Position numbers and translations under genes: made by a program. A DNA stretch of 64,000 bases, from positions 1 to 64,000 of the forward strand of contig NZ_WSTB01000011.1 of assembly GCF_009789235.1 (NCBI RefSeq), given 5' to 3'. Source of the DNA: Flavobacterium hydrocarbonoxydans (GTDB taxonomy: Bacteria; Bacteroidota; Bacteroidia; Flavobacteriales; Flavobacteriaceae). Below are positions 35,270 to 44,257 of this stretch, piece by piece. Each line of letters opens with the position of its first letter. Positions within the stretch are counted from its first letter, which is position 1. The notes beneath the pieces were generated by a model, which was given only the letters and a program-made list of their open reading frames with translations, ran no database searches and was not told the origin of the DNA.

Positions 35270-36331
35270 ATGAGAAAAATATTTTTTATTTTAAGTGTTT
35301 TTGGTTTGTTAGTTTCTTTTACTACAATTCATTATAAGCAAAATGAGAAGCTTAAAGGTGGGTTTACATCGGTAGTGGTCGATACTTTATTTCAGGACAA
35401 AATAAGTATTAGAGCTATCGAAATTGATAAAGAAAAAGTCTGGTACGGAGCAAATGATTCCCGATTTGGGTACTTTGATTTGGAGAAAAATGAAAAATTT
35501 GAAGAGCATATTTATAAAGATACTTTAAAATTAGAGTTTAGAAGTATTGCACAAACTTCAAAAAATATTTTTTTATTAAGTGTTGGGAATCCGGCCTTAC
35601 TTTATCAGGTTTCTAAAAAAACAAATAAAGTAAAATTAGTTTACAAAGAAGTGCATACAAAAGTGTTTTATGACAGTATGAAATTCTGGAATGATGATGA
35701 AGGAATTGCAATTGGAGACCCTATCGAAGATACTTTTTCAGTTTTAATTACCCGAGATGGGGGAGAAACCTGGGTAAAAGTTCTCTCAGATCATTTGCCT
35801 ACTCTTTCTAAAGGAGAGGCCGCTTTTGCTGCCAGTAATACCAATATTATTATAAAAGGAAAAGATACCTGGTTAGTTTCCGGTGGAAAAAAAGCCAGAA
35901 TTTTTTATTCTGGTGACAAAGGAAAAACATGGAAGGTGACTACAACTCCTATAGTTCAGGGAAAAACCATGACCGGTATTTTTACAGCTGATTTTTACGA
36001 TTCTAAAGAAGGTTTTATAGCGGGTGGTGATTATGAATTACCTAAGCTAAAATCAGATAATAAAGCCATTACTAAAGATGGTGGTAAAACCTGGGTTGTG
36101 GTGGCTCAAAATGAAGGATTTGGTTATACTTCATGTGTTCAGTATGTTCCGGGAAGTAATGCTAAAGAAATTGTTTCAATTGGTGCTTCCGGATTGTATT
36201 ATTCTGAAAATTCAGGCTTAACCTGGACGCAATTATCAGATGATACAAGTCTTTTTACCATTCGTTTTTTAAATAGAAACACTGCAATTGCAGCTGGTAA
36301 TAACAAAATGGTTCGTATTAATTTTAAGTAA
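35270..36331 (+). CDS. Exported Asp-box beta-propeller protein
   Basis: 353 aa. A signal peptide-like N-terminus is followed by repeated BNR/Asp-box motifs: TRDGGETWVK, SGDKGKTWKV, TKDGGKTWVV and SENSGLTWTQ, spaced 60-70 residues. This is a sialidase-like or Ycf48-like propeller fold. Sialidase active-site arginines are not evident, so it is more likely a binding or assembly protein annotated as oxidoreductase or photosystem-stability-like in related genomes. Single-gene unit. Confidence 0.82.
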   Translation: MRKIFFILSVFGLLVSFTTIHYKQNEKLKGGFTSVVVDTLFQDKISIRAIEIDKEKVWYGANDSRFGYFDLEKNEKFEEHIYKDTLKLEFRSIAQTSKNIFLLSVGNPALLYQVSKKTNKVKLVYKEVHTKVFYDSMKFWNDDEGIAIGDPIEDTFSVLITRDGGETWVKVLSDHLPTLSKGEAAFAASNTNIIIKGKDTWLVSGGKKARIFYSGDKGKTWKVTTTPIVQGKTMTGIFTADFYDSKEGFIAGGDYELPKLKSDNKAITKDGGKTWVVVAQNEGFGYTSCVQYVPGSNAKEIVSIGASGLYYSENSGLTWTQLSDDTSLFTIRFLNRNTAIAAGNNKMVRINFK

Positions 36332-36372
36332 GTAAGATTAAAAACAATATTTCCTGACCAGATTCTATAAAA

Positions 36373-36423
36373 TAACAAGAACCCTAAATAATAAAGTAAG
36401 TATTATTATATAGGGTCCTTGTC
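36373..36423. terminator. Bidirectional terminator
   Basis: ACAAG-ACCCTA-ATAATA pairs with TATTAT-TAGGGT-CTTGT with small bulges. It separates two convergent genes. Confidence 0.65.
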
Positions 36424-36446
36424 GCTGTTGTTAGGTTTGCCAAAAT

Positions 36447-36908
36447 TTAGTTTTTGGCTGCTGCTTTATCTCGATATTGTTTTAATAATTTTCTATTAAA
36501 ATCGTCTTCGGATTTTTTAAGCTTTAATATTTTTTTTGCTGAAAGTATCTTTTTTAAATTTGAATTGTATTTTTCTTTCAAAATGTACAATTCTTTATCA
36601 GTGCTTTCTATTTGCGATAACAATGTAGCTGCCTCTTTCTCTGAAATCGAATTGATATTATCATCAGCCAATTTGCGTAAATAGGTTTTCATCTTCTCAT
36701 GACGCAATTCAAACTGTTTGTCATCAAAAGCATTATAAATAGGCCAGAATTTTTCTGCCTCAGCTGATGTAAGCTCTAATTCGGTGGTCAGAAAAGCCAC
36801 TTTGTATTCTTTTATTTTTTCACGTTTTTCATCAATTTTCGAGTTTTGTGCATAAAACGAGAAACTAATCAAGAGGCAAAATATCGATAATGTATGTTTG
36901 ATTTTCAT
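36447..36908 (-). CDS. Exported helical protein in the ECF sigma module
   Basis: 153 aa. Signal peptide 1-20 (SFYA-Q) and a mature part that is almost all charged helix (KREKIKEYKVAFLTTELELT, AEKFWPIYNAFDDKQFELRHEKM), resembling Spy/CpxP-type periplasmic proteins. It is the third gene after an ECF sigma factor and a single-pass membrane protein. It could be a periplasmic sensor or chaperone that feeds back on the sigma factor. That role is inferred from position. Confidence 0.8.
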   Translation of the reverse strand: MKIKHTLSIFCLLISFSFYAQNSKIDEKREKIKEYKVAFLTTELELTSAEAEKFWPIYNAFDDKQFELRHEKMKTYLRKLADDNINSISEKEAATLLSQIESTDKELYILKEKYNSNLKKILSAKKILKLKKSEDDFNRKLLKQYRDKAAAKN

Positions 36909-36925
36909 CTTTTCTAAGATTTTAT

Positions 36926-37339
36926 TTATTCTGAAATTAAATTTTCAATATTTGGATTTGATGATAAAATATCTTCAATGGTTTCGTCTTCCAGAGCCAC
37001 ATTTTTTCCCAGTTTCTGAATGTCATTGTTGTCTAATTCTTTCATTAAATCATATTGATTTAAGTTAGACTGATAAGACAAATACGTTTCTAATGTATCT
37101 TCGTCTAATTCCTTTGCGTTTTTATTATAATTGTATCCTATCGGAATCATTAGCGCCAGAATCAGGACTGCGGCAACAAGCATCGAGATTACATTTTTAC
37201 GTTGGTAAATCGGAATCACTTTTACTTCTTTTGCGTTCATCTGTTCTAAAACATTAGCCGATAAAGTATCAAAATAACCTTCGGGAGTTTTAAATCCTGA
37301 TGCAATTTTCGGTTCGTTTTCTAATTTAAATGCTTTCAT
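36926..37339 (-). CDS. Membrane protein, putative anti-sigma factor
   Basis: 137 aa. A cytoplasmic N-terminus of about 45 residues (FKTPEGYFDTLSANVLEQM), one membrane helix (VISMLVAAVLILALMIPIGY) and an acidic periplasmic tail. It lies directly after an ECF sigma gene and before a periplasmic helical protein, the usual place of a membrane anti-sigma factor. No zinc-binding anti-sigma motif is seen, so the assignment rests on topology and context. Confidence 0.75.
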   Translation of the reverse strand: MKAFKLENEPKIASGFKTPEGYFDTLSANVLEQMNAKEVKVIPIYQRKNVISMLVAAVLILALMIPIGYNYNKNAKELDEDTLETYLSYQSNLNQYDLMKELDNNDIQKLGKNVALEDETIEDILSSNPNIENLISE

Positions 37340-37372
37340 AATGTCTATAAGATATATTTTTTACCAAAAGGT

Positions 37373-37915
37373 TTAATTTGTGGTAACATATAATTCAATT
37401 TTTTTTACAGCGTGATGATAAGAAGCTTTTAAAGCACCCACAGAAGTTCCTAAAATTTCGGCTATTTCTTCGTATTTCAATTCTTCAAAATATTTCATTT
37501 TAAAGACTAATTGTTGCTTTTCTGGCAATGTTACAATGGCTTTTTGAAGTTTAATTTGAATTTCATCTCCATCAAAATAAACATCAGCTTTCAAATTATC
37601 GATGGTTTTATTTTGTAACGCTTCTGATGTTAATCCGTTCAGTTTTGCTTTTTGATTCAAAAAAGTCAATGCTTCATTAGTAGCAATGCGGTACATCCAC
37701 GAAAATAATTTGCTTTCGCCCTTAAAATTTTTTAAATATTGAAAAACTTTTACAAATGTATTCTGCAAAACATCATCGGCGTCATCATGATTCAAAACGA
37801 TATTTCGAATATGAGAATACAATGGTCGTTGATATTCAGACAAGAGTTTTTGAAACGCAACATTCTGCGTTTTAGAATCTAATAATTGGGCTATAAATTC
37901 CTTCTCGTTTGTCAA
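37373..37915 (-). CDS. ECF-type RNA polymerase sigma factor
   Basis: 180 aa. Region 2 is DDADDVLQNTFVKVFQYLKNFKGESKLFSWMYRIATNEALTF (broken here across the -10 binding helix and the RIATN segment), and region 4 is LPEKQQLVFKMKYFEELKYEEIAEILGTSVGALKASYHHAVKK with the -35 binding HTH. Heads a three-gene operon with the membrane and periplasmic proteins downstream, probably one envelope-stress signalling unit. Confidence 0.93.
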   Translation of the reverse strand: MTNEKEFIAQLLDSKTQNVAFQKLLSEYQRPLYSHIRNIVLNHDDADDVLQNTFVKVFQYLKNFKGESKLFSWMYRIATNEALTFLNQKAKLNGLTSEALQNKTIDNLKADVYFDGDEIQIKLQKAIVTLPEKQQLVFKMKYFEELKYEEIAEILGTSVGALKASYHHAVKKIELYVTTN

Positions 37916-37980
37916 GTTTTACAATTTATCTTGTTAGAATGAATTTAGAGCAAAAGGTTTAAAATGAGTGCCTTATTTTT

Positions 37981-39120
37981 TTAAAATTCTGATTGCTCTT
38001 CTTCAGGAGTTGTGGCTGGAGTAGCTGGCGTTGTTTGCTGTTGTACAGCCGGTTCTGTTGTTTGGGGTTTGTAAACCGGAACTTTTACTACAGGAACTAC
38101 TTTTGGTTTTGTTGGAAAATAAATTTCTGTCATCAATTTTGATGGACTTTTGACATCCATTTTACTGATGGACCAAATTTCTAAATGTGACCAGCTTAGT
38201 TCCGGAACAATTTTTTCGTTGTTTATAAAAGCTTTAGTTTTTGCAATCGCTTCTGAAGTGTGGGAGTAATCACCGTTAAGAGTTGTTTTTACAGCTTCAA
38301 AAGAGTTTAATTTACCCGCCAGAATATCACTTCCGGCGCTAATAGAAATTTCTTTATTGATGGGTAAGCAAATGGAGACTTTTGCTAAACCTTTATCAGT
38401 GTCATAAGTATGATAAATAATAAATGGTTTTCCGCTCTGAGCCAAATTAGCGGTTTTGCAGAAATCAATTAACTTTGGAATTACAATTCGGGCATTTTTG
38501 TTAACCTTTTTAATTTCGCTGTTAAAGGTTTGTTTGATATAAAAAGTTTCAGTTTTCTTTACAAGACCATTTACTTTTACTGTAAAAGTTTTGGTTTCAT
38601 AATCTAAATTTTTATCGATATTGGCTAAGCTTTTTTCATACATCGTTCCGATAATATTATCAGAACCACCATTTAATGCCGTATAAATTTTAAAAAGAAA
38701 ACTCATTGTTCCTTTTCCTTTCCAGGTTACTTTTGTTTTTCCGTTTAAGGTATCTTTAAAAATCCAGTTTACATCTGTTTCAGTACCGTCAATGTTCATT
38801 TTTTGATGAATACTTTCGCCTTCTATAGCTTTAATTGTGATGGCATTTCCGTTTCCTTCAGTACCCTGCCAGGAAAATGAAGCACCATTACCGGAAGTTT
38901 TTTTTGGAAAAACCATAGCAATTGATGGGTCTTCGACAGCCCAGGATTCAAAATCTTCAAAATTTCTAAAATCATTCACATAATTATAGACCGTTGCTTT
39001 TGGCGAATTAATCACCTTACTTCTTTCTACTGAAAAGTTTCCTTTTTGAGTAGCGACAAAAACGGTAAGAGCAACAAAGCTTAATAAAAGTAAAAGAAAT
39101 AGATATTTTAAAATTTTCAT
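37981..39120 (-). CDS. SRPBCC/START-like protein with membrane anchor
   Basis: 379 aa. An N-terminal hydrophobic segment (residues 1-25) is followed by a polyketide-cyclase/START-like domain (VERSKVINSPKATVYNYVNDFRNFEDFESW), then a GyrI/AraC effector-binding-like region, and a Pro/Thr/Gln-rich tail. Such domains bind hydrophobic or small ligands. It is upstream of the ECF sigma gene by 65 bases on the same strand; co-transcription is possible but not shown. Confidence 0.8.
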   Translation of the reverse strand: MKILKYLFLLLLLSFVALTVFVATQKGNFSVERSKVINSPKATVYNYVNDFRNFEDFESWAVEDPSIAMVFPKKTSGNGASFSWQGTEGNGNAITIKAIEGESIHQKMNIDGTETDVNWIFKDTLNGKTKVTWKGKGTMSFLFKIYTALNGGSDNIIGTMYEKSLANIDKNLDYETKTFTVKVNGLVKKTETFYIKQTFNSEIKKVNKNARIVIPKLIDFCKTANLAQSGKPFIIYHTYDTDKGLAKVSICLPINKEISISAGSDILAGKLNSFEAVKTTLNGDYSHTSEAIAKTKAFINNEKIVPELSWSHLEIWSISKMDVKSPSKLMTEIYFPTKPKVVPVVKVPVYKPQTTEPAVQQQTTPATPATTPEEEQSEF

Positions 39121-39322
39121 TGGTTGTAGGATGTTTGGTGTCGTAAAGTTATAAATTTTATCAGTAGTCCTGCTATAAGCATTAAAAATAATAAATACTT
39201 TTTGAAAATACCTTAGTTCAAAAAGGTTTTATTTAAAAACGTCACAACAACCTTTTTAAGTATAAAATTGAAAATGTTTCTGATGGAAGTTAATTAATAA
39301 TAATGCAAAAAGCAACATCATC

Positions 39323-39436
39323 TTGTCATTCCGCAGAAACCCAGATGCACTGTAAATAAAAAGAGATTCTTACAGAATGACAAACTGTTTTTAAAATTTA
39401 CTATTGGAATTTGGAATTTATTAAATTTGGAATTTT
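39323..39436. repeat. Degenerate TTGTCATTCC inverted repeat plus GGAATTTGGAATTT tract
   Basis: TTGTCATTCCGCAG (39323-39336) is mirrored imperfectly by 39363-39383, a decayed copy of the perfect repeat at 23122-23187. The TTGGAATTTGGAATTT tract at 39403-39436 follows, as it does at 23230-23260. This is the main content of the 323-bp gap 39121-39443. Confidence 0.65.
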
Positions 39437-39443
39437 CCTTAAA

Positions 39444-39632
39444 TTATCTTTTCAGAAAAATTTTGATAACGAAAAGAATTACAATGAAAAGCAAAAAGGC
39501 AATTAAAACTTTGTAATTTCCTTTGTAGAAAATTTTGTGCAAAGCCAAATCTTTTCGGTAAGCAAAAATCATTGCGATAACAAAAGCGATAAAAAAGCAT
39601 ACTCCAAATATTACTTGTCCTTGACTAAACAT
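39444..39632 (-). CDS. Small two-pass membrane protein, unknown function
   Basis: 62 aa with two membrane helices (VIFGVCFFIAFVIAMIFAY and VLIAFLLFIVILFVIKIFL) separated by a basic loop YRKDLALHKIFYKGNYK. No family recognised. Start ATG at 39632 follows an AT-rich leader. It is divergent from the pyrophosphohydrolase gene. Confidence 0.75.
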   Translation of the reverse strand: MFSQGQVIFGVCFFIAFVIAMIFAYRKDLALHKIFYKGNYKVLIAFLLFIVILFVIKIFLKR

Positions 39633-39713
39633 AATTTTAATTTTTTTGACAAAAATAGTTAATTGTATATGAATTGTTGCTAATTTGCTCTTTCATTTAA
39701 TCAAATAAAAAAG

Positions 39714-40094
39714 ATGAAAAAACAACTTGATGCGGTGAAGGAATTTCATACTGCTTTTAAAATAGGACATAGCGAAACGCCAGTAGCTGATTTGGGTGCA
39801 ACCAAAAAGCTGTTGCGATTTAATTTGATGAAAGAAGAAAATGAAGAATATCTCGAAGCGGTTCAGAATAATGATTTGGTTGAAATTGCTGATGCTTTGG
39901 GTGATATGATGTATATTTTATGCGGAACTATTATCGAACACGGTTTGCAAGATAAAATTGAAGCTGTTTTTGACGAAATCCAACGCAGTAATATGAGTAA
40001 GTTAGGCGAAGATGGTCAGCCTATTTACCGTGAAGATGGAAAAGTAATGAAAGGCCCGAATTATTTTAAGCCCGATTTTTCGAAACTGTTGTAA
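39714..40094 (+). CDS. MazG-like nucleotide pyrophosphohydrolase
   Basis: 126 aa. The all-alpha NTP-PPase motifs are EENEEYLEA (EExxE) and EIADALGDMMYI (ExxD), the Mg-binding acidic residues of the MazG/HisE superfamily. It probably cleaves a nucleoside triphosphate to monophosphate and pyrophosphate, as house-cleaning. Single-gene unit; substrate is unknown. Confidence 0.87.
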   Translation: MKKQLDAVKEFHTAFKIGHSETPVADLGATKKLLRFNLMKEENEEYLEAVQNNDLVEIADALGDMMYILCGTIIEHGLQDKIEAVFDEIQRSNMSKLGEDGQPIYREDGKVMKGPNYFKPDFSKLL

Positions 40095-40101
40095 AAGAAA
40101 A

Positions 40102-40133
40102 ACACCTGAGAGGTTTTGAAACCTGTCAGGTGT
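40102..40133 (-). terminator. Terminator after ilvE
   Basis: ACACCTGA and TCAGGTGT form the outer stem, with AGGTTT/AAACCT inside. On the minus strand the stem is followed by a T-rich tract, so it fits the end of ilvE. Confidence 0.75.
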
Positions 40134-40155
40134 AATAGTATAGATTAACTTTTAT

Positions 40156-41226
40156 TTATTGCACTTTTACTGTCCAGCCAAAAGTATCTTCAGATAATTT
40201 ATTTTGAAGGCTAGTTAGTTTTTCTTTCAAAAGAGCAGCGTATGAATTCTCAACAGGAGTCATTTCATAATATACATCCTGATAAGAGAAACCTTTAATT
40301 ACGCTAATTACAGCCGCTGTTCCAGCTCCAAAAATTTCTTTCAAAGAACCATTTTTAGCTGCTTCAACTAATTCAGAAACTAAAACCGGACGAACTTCTA
40401 CATTTAATCCTTCTTTTTCTGCCATTGCAATCAAACTTTTTCGGGTGATACCATCTAAAATTCTTTCACTCGTTGGCGCAGTTAATAAAGTATCATTTAT
40501 TCTGAAGAAAACGTTCATTGTTCCAGCTTCTTCTAATTTTGTATGCGTTGCATCATCTGTCCAGATAACTTGCTGGAAACCTTCTTTGTTAGCCAAATTT
40601 GTTGGGTAAAATTGTGCAGCGTAGTTTCCTGCCGCTTTTGCAGCACCAATTCCGCCATTTGCAGCTCTACTGTAATGTTCGGCAATAATTACTTTTACTT
40701 CACCAGCATAATACGATTGTGCAGGAGAAAGTAAAATCATAAATTTATATTCGTCAGAAGGATTAGCTACAACACCAGCTCCAGTTGCAATCATAAAAGG
40801 ACGAATGTACATACTGCTTCCGTTTCCTTTTTGAATCCAGTCTTTGTCTAATTTCAATAACTCATTTAAACCATCCATAAAAATAGCTTCAGGAACCTCT
40901 GGCATGGCCATACGGGTTGCTGAACTGTTGAAACGTTTGTGGTTTTCATCAGGTCTGAACAACCAGACATCATTATTGTCATCTTTATAAGCTTTCATTC
41001 CTTCAAAAATAGCTTGTCCGTAATGGAAGACTTTTGAAGAAGGATCCATCAAAATAGGAGCATAAGGCTTAATGACAGGAGATTGCCATTGCCCGTTTTT
41101 GTAATCACATTCGAATAAATGGTCTGTAAAAACAGCACCAAAGCTTAAGTTATCAAAATCTACTTCGTTTATTTTTGTCGAAGTGGCTTTGATGATTTCA
41201 ATTTTGCTTGTTTGAGTTGTACTCAT
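40156..41226 (-). CDS. ilvE: Branched-chain amino acid aminotransferase
   Basis: 356 aa, the class IV PLP fold. Characteristic segments: LFECDYKNGQW, FHYGQAIFEGMKAYK, RFNSSATRMAMP, YIRPFMIATG, AAKAAGNYAAQFYP and EEAGTMNVFF. It moves amino groups to and from valine, leucine and isoleucine in the cytoplasm. The ATG at 41226 gives the family N-terminus; the frame stays open 10 codons further upstream. Single-gene unit. Confidence 0.95.
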   Translation of the reverse strand: MSTTQTSKIEIIKATSTKINEVDFDNLSFGAVFTDHLFECDYKNGQWQSPVIKPYAPILMDPSSKVFHYGQAIFEGMKAYKDDNNDVWLFRPDENHKRFNSSATRMAMPEVPEAIFMDGLNELLKLDKDWIQKGNGSSMYIRPFMIATGAGVVANPSDEYKFMILLSPAQSYYAGEVKVIIAEHYSRAANGGIGAAKAAGNYAAQFYPTNLANKEGFQQVIWTDDATHTKLEEAGTMNVFFRINDTLLTAPTSERILDGITRKSLIAMAEKEGLNVEVRPVLVSELVEAAKNGSLKEIFGAGTAAVISVIKGFSYQDVYYEMTPVENSYAALLKEKLTSLQNKLSEDTFGWTVKVQ

Positions 41227-41534
41227 AATAATGTAAGGTTTTATTGTAATTTTCAATCTGAAAGAAAAAATCTAACGTCATGATTTGGTGTAAAATAGAA
41301 TTTATTGAATGCAAAATTAAGTAAAAATATGTAATTTACTTACTAAAACTGCATTAATTCTGCCGTTTGACTGAGATTTATTTATCTTATAATAAACTTA
41401 AAAATTTAGCACATTTTTATAAAGAATTTATGAAAAAACTGTCGTTTTTTAAGGCTTTACGCATTTGTTTTGATTAAATTTGACTTCTGTTTTGGTCTTA
41501 AAACCAATCATATCTCATTATTAATTTCGAAAAA

Positions 41535-42200
41535 GTGAAAAGAGAAATAATTAAAACGCTAGATGGTTCAACAACAATTCATTTGCACGAATGGGATGAA
41601 TGTTATCACTCTAAGCACGGTGCTATACAAGAAGCAAAACATGTTTTTATCAAAAACGGGCTTTCGCTGTTCGAAAATAATCCAGTGACCATTCTGGAAA
41701 TTGGTTTCGGAACGGGTCTGAATGCTTTTATTACTTTTTTAGAATCAAATAAAAAAAATCAAACAATAGATTATGTTGGAGTAGAAGCGTATCCGGTCGC
41801 TGCCGAAGAAGTGCTGCAGATGAATTATGTAGAAGAATTGGAAGCATTGGAATTTGATAACATTTTTGAGAAAATGCATAAATGTGAATGGAACATTAAA
41901 ACTGAAATTAGCGCCTCGTTTTCGTTAACCAAAAGGAAACAATTTTTTGATGAAATAGACGATTTTGAAACTTTTGATTTGATTTACTTTGATGCCTTCG
42001 GATTTCGTGTGCAGCCGGAGCTGTGGAGTACTGAAATTTTTAGAAAAATGTACAATAGTTTAAAACCAAATGGTGTTTTAGTAACCTACGCTGCGCGTGG
42101 AGTTGTCAAAAGAAGTATGATCGAAGTTGGCTTTACTGTCGAAAAACTGGCAGGGCCTCCAGGTAAGCGAGAGATGTTCAGGGCAACGAAAAAGGCTTAA
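41535..42200 (+). CDS. mnmD: tRNA mnm5s2U34 methyltransferase MnmD-like
   Basis: 221 aa. ILEIGFGTGLNAFITFLES is the SAM-binding motif I, IYFDAFGFRVQPELWS the DxFxP-like motif of this family, and VTYAARGVVKRSM...LAGPPGKREMFRA the C-terminal signature. It matches the methyltransferase half of E. coli MnmC, which in Bacteroidota is a stand-alone enzyme finishing the wobble uridine modification. It uses a GTG start at 41535. Confidence 0.92.
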   Translation: MKREIIKTLDGSTTIHLHEWDECYHSKHGAIQEAKHVFIKNGLSLFENNPVTILEIGFGTGLNAFITFLESNKKNQTIDYVGVEAYPVAAEEVLQMNYVEELEALEFDNIFEKMHKCEWNIKTEISASFSLTKRKQFFDEIDDFETFDLIYFDAFGFRVQPELWSTEIFRKMYNSLKPNGVLVTYAARGVVKRSMIEVGFTVEKLAGPPGKREMFRATKKA

Positions 42201-42366
42201 AATCACTTATTTAGAATTATTCTATATTGATTTATAAATATTAAGAAAACGGTTTCGTTGCTAAAATTTTCAAAAAAAATAGTTAAAAGTAATTGTTATA
42301 TGTGTTATTTGTTTACTTTTACTGCGAGTTTAAAAATAAAGATAAACCCCAAAATCTTATTTTATT

Positions 42367-42564
42367 ATGTCAAAAATGATGTTTGATTACACGAAATCAA
42401 TACTTGAGAGAGTAAGTTTCGACCCGGTGCTTTTCTGCAAAGAGCTAGAAAAAGCTATCAAAACGCTATTACCATACGAAATGGAACAATTGCAAGAATG
42501 GTTATTAAATTTCATTGTTGAAAAACCAGAACTAGAATCAAGTTTACTACTGATAAAAGTATAA
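42367..42564 (+). CDS. Small conserved-looking protein, unknown function
   Basis: 65 aa, predicted largely helical, no signal peptide (FCKELEKAIKTLLPYEMEQLQEWLLNFI). It has a good terminator 12 bases after its stop and its own AT-rich leader, both supporting a real gene. No function can be assigned. Confidence 0.7.
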   Translation: MSKMMFDYTKSILERVSFDPVLFCKELEKAIKTLLPYEMEQLQEWLLNFIVEKPELESSLLLIKV

Positions 42565-42574
42565 GAAAAGGAGC

Positions 42575-42593
42575 CAATTGGCTCCTTTTTTAT
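42575..42593. terminator. Terminator between the 65-aa gene and oxyR
   Basis: AAAAGGAGCCAATTGGCTCCTTTT is a near-perfect palindrome (AAGGAGCC/GGCTCCTT) with A and T runs, serving both convergent genes. Confidence 0.8.
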
Positions 42594-42595
42594 TT

Positions 42596-43537
42596 CTATT
42601 TCTTTTGTAGTGGACTAATTATCTGTACATTTTGAAAAACAATTGCACCCTTTACAACTCCTGCAATTGTAGAACGAAGTGCGTCGATAATTTGCATTTT
42701 TAATTCGCTTTTCGGGTAAATCAAACTTACCTCACGAGCTGGTTTTGGTTCCTTAAAGTTGCGTAGTTTCAGTTTGTCGGATTCTTTCAAATCTAAGGTG
42801 TGCAAGTACGGAAGTAATGTTGTGCCCAAACCTTCATCGGCTAATTTTATAAGGGTTTCAAAACTACCGCTTTGAATCTGAAAATTATTTTGTTCGACAT
42901 CAGAACCATTTTTGCATAAATTCAGAATTCCATCTCTAAAACAATGACCGTCCTGCAAAAGTAAGATTTCATTCAAATTCAAATCCGAAACTTCAATTTC
43001 TTCTTTCTGAAAATTAGCATGGTGTTCCGGTATATAAGCCACAAAAGGCTCAAAATACAAAACAATCTCTTTTATTTTTTCATCTTCCAAAGGCGTTGCC
43101 GCAATGGCAGCATCCAGATGACCGTTTTTCAATTTTACAATAATTTCATCGGTATTCAGCTCTTCGATTAAAAGCTTCACTTTTGGATATTTATTTATAA
43201 AATTGCTCAAAAACATTGGTAAAAGAGTTGGCATAATGGTTGGAATAATTCCTAAACGAAATTCGCCACCAATAAAACCTTTTTGCTGTTCTACAATATC
43301 TTTGATTCTATCGGCTTCATTAACAATATTTTTGGCCTGATTTACAATTTTTTGACCAATATCGGTAAGCTGAATAGGTTTTTTTGTTCTGTCGAAAATC
43401 AAAATATTAAGTTCTTCCTCGATTTTCTGGATTTGCATACTTAATGTGGGTTGAGTCACAAAACATTTCTCAGCAGCAAGTGTGAAATTTTTATGTTCGG
43501 CAACCGCTAATACATATTGTAATTGAGTAATAGTCAT
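42596..43537 (-). CDS. oxyR: OxyR peroxide-sensing LysR regulator
   Basis: 313 aa. An N-terminal LysR HTH (TQLQYVLAVAEHKNFTLAAEKCFVTQPTLSMQIQKIEE, broken by the recognition helix) is followed by the effector domain. Cys199 (DGHCFRD) and Cys208 (LNLC) are at exactly the positions of the redox pair of E. coli OxyR, strong evidence for peroxide sensing through a disulfide. It is divergent from dps, a classic OxyR target, across a 98-bp gap. Confidence 0.95.
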   Translation of the reverse strand: MTITQLQYVLAVAEHKNFTLAAEKCFVTQPTLSMQIQKIEEELNILIFDRTKKPIQLTDIGQKIVNQAKNIVNEADRIKDIVEQQKGFIGGEFRLGIIPTIMPTLLPMFLSNFINKYPKVKLLIEELNTDEIIVKLKNGHLDAAIAATPLEDEKIKEIVLYFEPFVAYIPEHHANFQKEEIEVSDLNLNEILLLQDGHCFRDGILNLCKNGSDVEQNNFQIQSGSFETLIKLADEGLGTTLLPYLHTLDLKESDKLKLRNFKEPKPAREVSLIYPKSELKMQIIDALRSTIAGVVKGAIVFQNVQIISPLQKK

Positions 43538-43609
43538 TTTGATAGTATTTTTTGATGCAAAAATAATAAAATATAATTTTTGTTTATCATTAATTTTAAA
43601 AACTTACCT

Positions 43610-43617
43610 TAAATTTG
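43610..43617 (+). promoter_or_regulatory. dps promoter -7 element
   Basis: TAAATTTG fits TAnnTTTG, 18 bases before the dps ATG. No well-spaced -33 TTG is seen, as expected for a promoter that needs an activator such as the divergently encoded OxyR. Confidence 0.5.
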
Positions 43618-43635
43618 TAGTAACATACTGTAAAA

Positions 43636-44124
43636 ATGAAAAAGATGAAAACGAATATTTTAGGATTACCTGTTAAAGAGTCAGAATTATTAGTGAAAGA
43701 ATTAAATGTTTTGTTAGCCAATTTTCAGGTTTACTATCAAAATTTAAGAGGAATTCATTGGAATATTAGAGGGAAGCGTTTCTTTGATCTGCATGTGAAA
43801 TTCGAAGAATTATATACTGATTCACAACTTAAAATAGATATGATAGCCGAAAGAGTTTTGACAATTGGCGGAACACCATTGCATACTTTTGAAGATTATA
43901 TCAAAAACAACAAATTGACAGTTGGTAAAAATATCTCAAACGATGAAAAAGCAGTGCAATTGATTGTTCATTCCTTATCTGATTTGTTAAAAATTGAAAG
44001 GAATATTTTGAACAAATCTGGAGAAATAAACGACGAAGGAACCAATTCGATGATGAGCGATTTTATAGCAGAGCAGGAAAAAACCATCTGGATGATGAAT
44101 GCCTGGCTTGAGGAAGAATTGTAA
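43636..44124 (+). CDS. dps: Dps ferritin-like DNA protection protein
   Basis: 162 aa. The family signature is clear: LLANFQVYYQNLRGIHWNIRGKRFFDLHVKFEELY carries the His, Asp and Glu ligands of the inter-subunit ferroxidase site (HWN...D..H..FEE); AERVLTIGG and the helical tail also match. It forms a dodecamer that stores iron and shields DNA during oxidative stress. Divergent from oxyR. A start three codons later (43645) is possible. Confidence 0.95.
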   Translation: MKKMKTNILGLPVKESELLVKELNVLLANFQVYYQNLRGIHWNIRGKRFFDLHVKFEELYTDSQLKIDMIAERVLTIGGTPLHTFEDYIKNNKLTVGKNISNDEKAVQLIVHSLSDLLKIERNILNKSGEINDEGTNSMMSDFIAEQEKTIWMMNAWLEEEL

Positions 44125-44147
44125 AAGGCTATTTTTGAAAACGTTAA

Positions 44148-44183
44148 AAAAACAGAATGATATTCGAATATCATTCTGTTTTT
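44148..44183 (+). terminator. dps terminator
   Basis: An 18-bp perfect palindrome (AACAGAATGATATTC/GAATATCATTCTGTT) with T tail, 24 bases after the dps stop. Confidence 0.88.
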
Positions 44184-44257
44184 TATTTATGTTAAATTTG
44201 TATAAAAATTTCAGGTCAATGCTTTGATTTTAGTTGTTAAATTCTATTTTTGTTCAA

